Below are positions 59,414-64,000 of a stretch of DNA of 64,000 bases, in pieces. Position numbers and translations under genes: made by a program. Origin of the DNA: Synaphobranchus kaupii (taxonomy: Eukaryota > Chordata > Actinopteri > Anguilliformes > Synaphobranchidae). The first letter of the stretch is position 1, and each line of letters begins with the position of its first letter. Under the pieces are notes generated by a model that did not search any database, was not told the DNA's origin, and saw only the letters and a list, made by a program, of their open reading frames with translations. The stretch is taken from positions 62,953,027 to 63,017,026 of the forward strand of contig CM056378.1 of NCBI GenBank assembly GCA_029718625.1, read 5' to 3'.

Positions 59414-60708
59414 TACATTACATTACAATTATTTGGCAGACAATTTTATCCAAAGCGACGTACAATAAGTGCATATTGAAGGTCATTGACGCGAATACAA
59501 AGCAGATCCGACAAAGCACAACTTTCTCACAACGTAGGAGCCATCCCTAGTAATGAACATACAACACAGTCAACTATACATTGTTAACTATAAAATAACA
59601 AAAAACACAAGTTAAATAAAAAAAACAGGAAGCAAATACTATAGAATTGGCCCTATATTAGGTAGTTTAGTCGAGGTGCATTTTCAGACCACGACGGAAA
59701 ACACAGTGTTTCAGCGGAGTGGGGAGTTCGTTCCACCACTGGGGAGCTAGGGTGGAAAAGCTCCGCAGTCGGGACGAGCGAGGGCTGTTAACACTAAGGG
59801 AGGGAAGTGCAAGTCGCCCTGCAGCAGCAGAACGAAGTGGTCGAGCAGGAGCGTAGTGCTGGATTAAGTCCTGTAGGTAGGAGGGGCCTGAACTTTTGGC
59901 TGCAGTGTAGGCCAGGGTCAGAACTTTGAACCTGATCCTGGCCACGACCGGCAGCCAGTGGAGTGAACTCAGCAGGGAGGTGACGTGTGAGAACTTTGGG
60001 AGGTTGGACACAAGCCGAGCAGCCGCATTCTGGACCAGTTGTAGGCGCAGAATGGCGTAGGCTGGTAGGCTTGCGAGAAGGGAGTTGCAGTAACCCAGAG
60101 GTGATCACAGTCTGGACAAGAAGCTGGGTGGAGTAGGTGGTCAGGTACGCCCGAATCCTCCTGATGTTGTACAGGAGGAACCTGCAGGACCATGCCGTTG
60201 CCCTGATGTGTTTTTTGAAGTCCAGCTGGTCGTCCAGGACCACCCCCAGGTTCCTTGCAGAAGAGAAAGAGGTCACCATGGTTCCGTCGATGGTGATGGA
60301 CAGGTCTAGAAGCGGGGAGGTCTTGTATAGCATGAAGAGCAGCTCAGTCTTGTCGAGATTGAGCTTCAGGTGATGGCTAGACATCCACACCGAGATGTCA
60401 GCCAGGGAAGCAGATATCCTCTCCTTAACCTGTGGGGTAGAGGGAGGGAAAGAAAGGAAGAGTTGAGTGTCATCAGCATAACTATGGTAAGAGAAGCCAT
60501 GTGAATTAATAACAAAACCAAGAGACTTAGTGTAAATGGAGAACAATAGAGGACCCATACAGATCTCTGCGGACTCCTGTAAAAAGTGGATGAGGTGCAG
60601 AGACAGAGCCCTTCCAGGAGACTTTGTAGGATCTATCTGTGAGATAGGATGTAAATCAAGAGAGGGCTGTTCCAGAGATGCCCATCTCAGACAGTGTGGA
60701 GATCAGGG
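59414..60708 (-). mobile_element. L2-type LINE 2, 5'-truncated and inactive
   Basis: On the minus strand: reverse transcriptase block ending GPLLFSIYTKSLG with catalytic SYADDTQLF, then WMSSHHLKLNLDKTELLF and ARNLGVVLDDQLDFKKHIR. After a frame shift near 60050 comes LLSSLHWLPVVARIRFKVL to the carboxyl end. Upstream (60560-60708) the RT continues with a premature TGA in place of a Trp codon. The 3' untranslated part ends with AAGCGACGTACAAT (plus strand) and a TACATTACATTACA tail at 59414. This ties the ubiquitous GCAGACGCTTTTATCC sequence to a LINE 3' end. Confidence 0.9.
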
Positions 60709-60930
60709 GCTCTATCTTGGCGATCTTGGCGGTTGGTCTAAGCGCATGGCGTAAAGTACATTTAGGGCGTGTCCAAGTCCACTTTTGCTATTTTAACGGC
60801 GTGTTTTTTGGGCGCTAAGCACGGAGCAACGTGCAAATGGGCTGAACCTAGTCGCTTCATTAATTATAGGTGTGTCTTGGGCGTGACATGCAATAAACCA
60901 ATCAAAATATATCCCATTCCCTTTAAAAGC
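60709..60930. mobile_element. partial MITE of the GGGCTCTATCTT family
   Basis: Starts GGGGCTCTATCTTGGCGAT exactly where LINE 2 stops and follows 48524-48680 through GGGCGCTAAGCACGG. The right inverted end is missing. Confidence 0.7.
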
Positions 60931-60933
60931 CTC

Positions 60934-61275
60934 ACTGTAAAAAAATTTCTGTAATTTTTACAGTAAATTACTGGCAGCTGTGTTCCCTGGCAGTTACTGT
61001 AATTTGTACAGAACTTACTGTAATTCAGATTTACAGCCTTTTACTGTAATCAACAAATACATTATCATACTGTATTTATTTGAAATTACAGTATATTACT
61101 GGCATCTGTGTTCCCAGGCAAATACTGTAATTTTTAGAATGCACAGCCTTTTACTGTAATTAAGAAATACAAACTCATACTGTTTTTATCACTGTTTAAC
61201 TGGTAGGTACTGTAATTTCTACAAGTTCTGTTACTGTAATTCAAATTTACTGTAGGCTTGTTACAGTTAACAACA
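60934..61275. repeat. TTACTGTAA-type tandem repeat
   Basis: Two to three units of about 128 bp with ATTACTGGCAGCTGTGTTCC (60967) and ATTACTGGCATCTGTGTTCC (about 61095), filled with TACTGTAATTTTTA palindromic motifs. A fish dispersed-repeat type. Confidence 0.75.
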
Positions 61276-61350
61276 GTACAGCACATTTTTCTAAAACGAA
61301 CATGCAGAATCAAGAAAAAGAGAACAAAGATGAATAGAATACAGTAACAC

Positions 61351-61360
61351 TTTATTTATT
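61351..61360 (-). terminator. polyadenylation signal for the minus-strand gene
   Basis: TTTATTTATT on the plus strand gives overlapping AATAAA signals on the minus strand, the first convincing ones noticed downstream of the stop codon at 62166. Use of this site would place the 67-bp array in the 3' UTR. Confidence 0.4.
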
Positions 61361-61423
61361 CAAAATCTTAAACAACATCACCCTAAGGTTGTGCGACTGA
61401 TTGTACCATTGCTTCATTGTAAT

Positions 61424-62040
61424 CACTAGTCTAGAGGTTAAAACACTTTAAAACATACTCTTTTGTATAACACCACTAAGTTTGCAAAATATTAACAAAT
61501 CACTAGTGTAGAGGTAAAAACATACTCTTTTGTATAACACCACTAAGTTTGCAAAATATTAACAAATCACTAGTGTAGAGGTAAAAACATACTCTTTTGT
61601 ATAACACCACTAAGTTTGCAAAATATTAACAAATCACTAGTGTAGAGGTAAAAACATACTCTTTTGTATAACACCACTAAGTTTGCAAAATATTAACAAA
61701 TCACTAGTGTAGAGGTAAAAACATACTCTTTTGTATAACACCACTAAGTTTGCAAAATATTAACAAATCACTAGTGTAGAGGTAAAAACATACTCTTTTG
61801 TATAACACCACTAAGTTTGCAAAATATTAACAAATCACTAGTGTAGAGGTAAAAACATACTCTTTTTTATAGAACACCACTAGGTTTGCAAAATATTAAC
61901 AAATCACTAGTGTAGAGGTAAAAACATACTCTTTTGTATAACACCACTAGGTTTGCAAAATATTAACAAATCACTAGTGTAGAGGTAAAAACATACTCTT
62001 TTTTATAGAACACCACTAGGTTGGCAAAAAAATACAAACA
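61424..62040. repeat. 67-bp minisatellite, about nine copies
   Basis: CACTAGTGTAGAGGTAAAAA recurs at 61501, 61568, 61635, 61702, 61769, 61836, 61905 and 61972. An older, 77-bp variant starts at 61424. Period 67 bp, one unit 69 bp. The central copies are virtually identical. It lies 0.1-0.7 kb past the stop of the minus-strand gene. Confidence 0.95.
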
Positions 62041-62165
62041 AATCAACATCTAAGTGCATTGTGAAGGAAATGGAGGGATAGGTGGAGGGGTCGGAGATGG
62101 AGGGGAGAGGCAAGATGGAGGGGAGGGAGAGGGGAGGTGTAGGTGTAAATAGTATGTGCATGCAC

Positions 62166-62337
62166 TCAGTCATTTAAGAAGTCCCACTCAAAGTCCATGA
62201 GCTTGCGCATGAGTGAAGAGACACGAGGATTGACGGAGGCTGGCTTTTTCTGGACTAGTTTTCCAGTCTTGCTTGATGTCACCTTTTTCCGGCTGACTTT
62301 CGATCCACCACGTTCGGGGTTGATGTCGAGGAATCGT
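62166..62337 (-). CDS. SAMD3-like fish gene, terminal exon
   Basis: Acceptor TTTGTTTTTCAG, then codons completing an Arg split by the intron. The peptide RRFLDINPERGGSK is followed by a Lys/Ser-rich linker (SRKKVTSSKTGK), then SVNPRVSSLMRKLMDFEWD and stop TGA. The order DINPxxG..K, then VNPRV, then FEW is one I recall from the C-terminus of many uncharacterised fish proteins annotated as SAMD3-like. The biochemical role is unknown. A purine-rich 3' UTR and the 67-bp array follow. Confidence 0.75.
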
Positions 62338-62506
62338 CTGAAAAACAAATTTGCTGCATGTCATTAATTAGTTCATAAAAAAGAATGCTCATGTACTCTC
62401 TCAAACACTTGGCACCACGCTGACATAGGTAAAAAAAAAAAAAAAGCCACACGTAACTTGTTTCTCAATTGTCCATGTGACCAGGTCGAACACATTCACT
62501 CACTTT

Positions 62507-62670
62507 GCATTCAGACCGAAAGATTCACGCACGACAAGAGCAGCCGGCTGCCATTCATTCTCAATGGAAAGTGGCGATACTGTGCAGCCAAGGCGTCCGA
62601 GGCCCTATAACGCCAGCTTCCATTGGCAGCTGGCTGCTCTCATCACCTGTGAATCTTTTGGTCTGCATGC
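62507..62670. mobile_element. 164-bp hairpin MITE in the last intron
   Basis: GCATTCAGACCGAAAGATTC at the left pairs with GAATCTTTTGGTCTGCATGC at the right, and the inner parts GAGCAGCCGGCTGCC and GGCAGCTGGCTGCTC also pair. Non-coding, within the intron between the last two exons. Confidence 0.8.
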
Positions 62671-62689
62671 ACAGTTAGTGTCCAAGTAA

Positions 62690-62880
62690 TAATTTGGAGT
62701 GGAGAGGCAAGATGTAGGGGAGGGAGGGGAGATGGAGGGAGAGGGGGAAGATGGAGGGGATGGAGAGGAGAGGTGGAGAGGAGGGAGGTGAGATGGAGGG
62801 GAGGGAGAGGTAGAGGTGGAGGGTAGGGAGATGGAGAGGAGAGGTGGAGGGAAGGGAGATGGGGAGGAGAGAGAGCCTCT
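62690..62880. repeat. GGA-rich purine tract
   Basis: Almost pure purine on the plus strand with irregular GGAGGGGAGGTGGAGA units. A similar tract stands at 62065-62150, past the stop codon. The minus strand is the pyrimidine-rich sense of the intron, although not directly before the acceptor. Confidence 0.85.
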
Positions 62881-62885
62881 CTTAC

Positions 62886-63051
62886 CTTTGAATGAACTCA
62901 AGGGTGCAGGCTGCCTCTTCGTATTGATAATTGAAGTTGTAGTAAGTCGCAAAGACAGCAGCAAGCCCACTGATGAATGTCGGTTGTGAGCCCTCACACA
63001 CCACGTGTCCGTCCATGCTCACCATCCAACGTCCTCCGCCCCGAGGTTCAC
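62886..63051 (-). CDS. SAMD3-like fish gene, penultimate exon
   Basis: Acceptor TTTGTTTCAG and donor AAAG|GTAAGAG enclose 166 bp, entering in phase 1 and leaving in phase 2. The peptide includes GEPRGGGRWMVSMDGHVVC, then FISGLAAVFATYYNFNYQY and ACTLEFIQR. The pattern of an F..GL...F..YY.FN.qY..e...TLEF.QR core is shared with the recalled fish family. No catalytic motif is evident. Confidence 0.78.
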
Positions 63052-63446
63052 CTGAAACAAACATAACACACATTAATCAGGTGTGCAGCACTCCTGATTT
63101 AATCACTTTATCATTCAAAAAGTGCATGACAGAAAACAAACTTGCGAGCTTCCCTCCAGGAAGTACTGGAGCTGGCCTACAGTTATACATGTAGTCTATT
63201 TCAGACATGAAGCTGCATTAAGCAGATTTGGGGAGGGGGCAAAACACTCCCCACTGCTTATCATCTGCCTCTCATTAGACCCTGCCTTCAAACAGCGCTC
63301 CAACACTATACTAAAACCATGTAAATAACCATGAAATTACATGTAATTATTTTGTGTAATCTTTAAGTAGGCTATTTTTTTAATATTGGTTACCCATAAC
63401 TCACATTTTCTAACTGTCTGTACTTACACATGTACTGTATACTTAC

Positions 63447-63522
63447 CATTACCAAGAATAATCAGGCGAGGACTCTGGGGTAGGGCGAGGGTTCTTTCCA
63501 CATCTGCAGCTGATGCAAAGAC
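63447..63522 (-). CDS. SAMD3-like fish gene, short internal exon
   Basis: Acceptor TATTTTGACAG and donor AATG|GTAAGT enclose 76 bp, phase 0 in and phase 1 out. It reads VFASAADVERTLALPQSPR and LIILGN. Too short for ORF searches, but phases and splice sites fit both neighbours exactly. Confidence 0.75.
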
Positions 63523-63642
63523 CTGTCAAAATACAACCAGTGAAAACAAGATTTTATGAAAGCCAAAGCACAAAATGACTGATTTGTTTTATTGGGAAGT
63601 AAAATAAGTATAATTCAATGTAAAGATGATGGCCCAACTCAC

Positions 63643-64000
63643 ATTTGCTTGAAGGATAAGCCCATCCTTCTCCTTGAAGTGTGCCAGTAGCAGCTGTGTT
63701 ACGCAGGAGGCGATTTCACCATCTTCACCCCTGGAAAGGACAGCCCGAATCTCTTCATTTGTAGGCTTGCTCTTGAAGAAAGCAAGTATTTTCTTGCTGC
63801 ACTCTTCCATGGAGAGCTCGAGCATCCTCAAAACATTATTGTCAGTGAGCAGCTCAAAATGTGCATAAATGAACTTCTGAGCAAATAGGTAAGGCCATTT
63901 CCTGTGAAGCTCCTCGATGGTAGGTGCTGGTGATGCGTTGATCATGCGGCGCTGGAGGCAATATGTGCTCTCCATAAGTTTGGCAACTTCACCTCTGTCG
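63643..64000 (-). CDS. SAMD3-like fish gene, partial upstream exon
   Basis: Open from the window edge, so the 5' end lies beyond it. Reads EVAKLMESTYCLQRRMIN, then EELHRKWPYLFAQKFIYAHF and ELLTDNNVLRMLELSMEEC. It ends VTQLLLAHFKEKDGLILQA and Asn, followed by donor GTGAGT. The frame is already open upstream of the Met at 63975, so that Met is not a start. The KWPYLF...HFELLT and LLLAHFKE motifs match what I recall of the SAMD3-like fish family. A SAM domain, if present, would be further 5'. Confidence 0.8.

Noticed and set aside
61424..62040. Direct repeats that might be read as a CRISPR array
   Set aside because: Units are contiguous 67-bp tandem copies without variable spacers, in a vertebrate genome. 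The 110-bp array is likewise not CRISPR.
57213..62165. Search for the next SLC6 exon (helix 3)
   Set aside because: No open stretch with flanking AG/GT encoding the expected GIGYA-type start was found, so later exons are assumed to lie outside the window.

Overview
This window is vertebrate nuclear DNA, most probably from a teleost fish. It is AT-rich, its exons are small with GT-AG boundaries, and it is packed with the usual teleost mixture of Tc1/mariner, hAT and piggyBac-like DNA transposons, L2-type LINEs, fold-back MITEs and minisatellites. Nothing bacterial, no CRISPR array, no rRNA and no convincing functional tRNA was seen. The species cannot be fixed from the sequence alone.

Only two host genes are well supported. 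The first, on the plus strand, is an SLC6 (GABA/betaine-type) neurotransmitter transporter. Its start-codon exon is at 19858-20053 and its next coding exon at 57078-57212. They join in phase 1 across an intron of about 37 kb, and the later exons lie beyond the window. The second, on the minus strand, is the 3' end of a fish multi-copy gene resembling SAMD3-like predictions: four in-frame exons from 64000 down to 62166, with a 67-bp minisatellite in the presumed 3' UTR. A third, broken locus (21484-23932, plus) combines a decayed THAP-like exon with exons of an unrecognised fish gene family. Its last exon is split by a Tc1 deletion derivative.

Region by region: 1-5 kb is tandem repeats (a complex ~240-bp unit array, a 110-bp minisatellite, an AAG microsatellite). 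5-17 kb is intergenic or upstream DNA with MITE arms and a possible promoter near 7.5-7.8 kb. 17.5-19.7 kb is a piggyBac-like copy carrying a 1.1-kb fold-back element, ending just before the SLC6 start exon. 20-57 kb is the SLC6 intron, a stratified transposon graveyard: an L2-type LINE split by a 4.5-kb insertion complex, a hAT deletion derivative, two related Tc1 elements, a second copy of the complex array, nested TIR elements and two piggyBac-like elements. 57-62 kb holds the second SLC6 exon, a 35-bp minisatellite, another Tc1 derivative, a second LINE and a MITE. 62-64 kb is the minus-strand gene.

No new multi-gene system was found. What the window offers is unusually readable insertion history. 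Target-site duplications can be seen directly for TA (Tc1/MITE), 8 bp (hAT), TTAA (piggyBac-like), 5 bp (an unclassified TIR element) and 6-7 bp (L2). In several cases the unoccupied site survives in a paralogous copy inside the same window.
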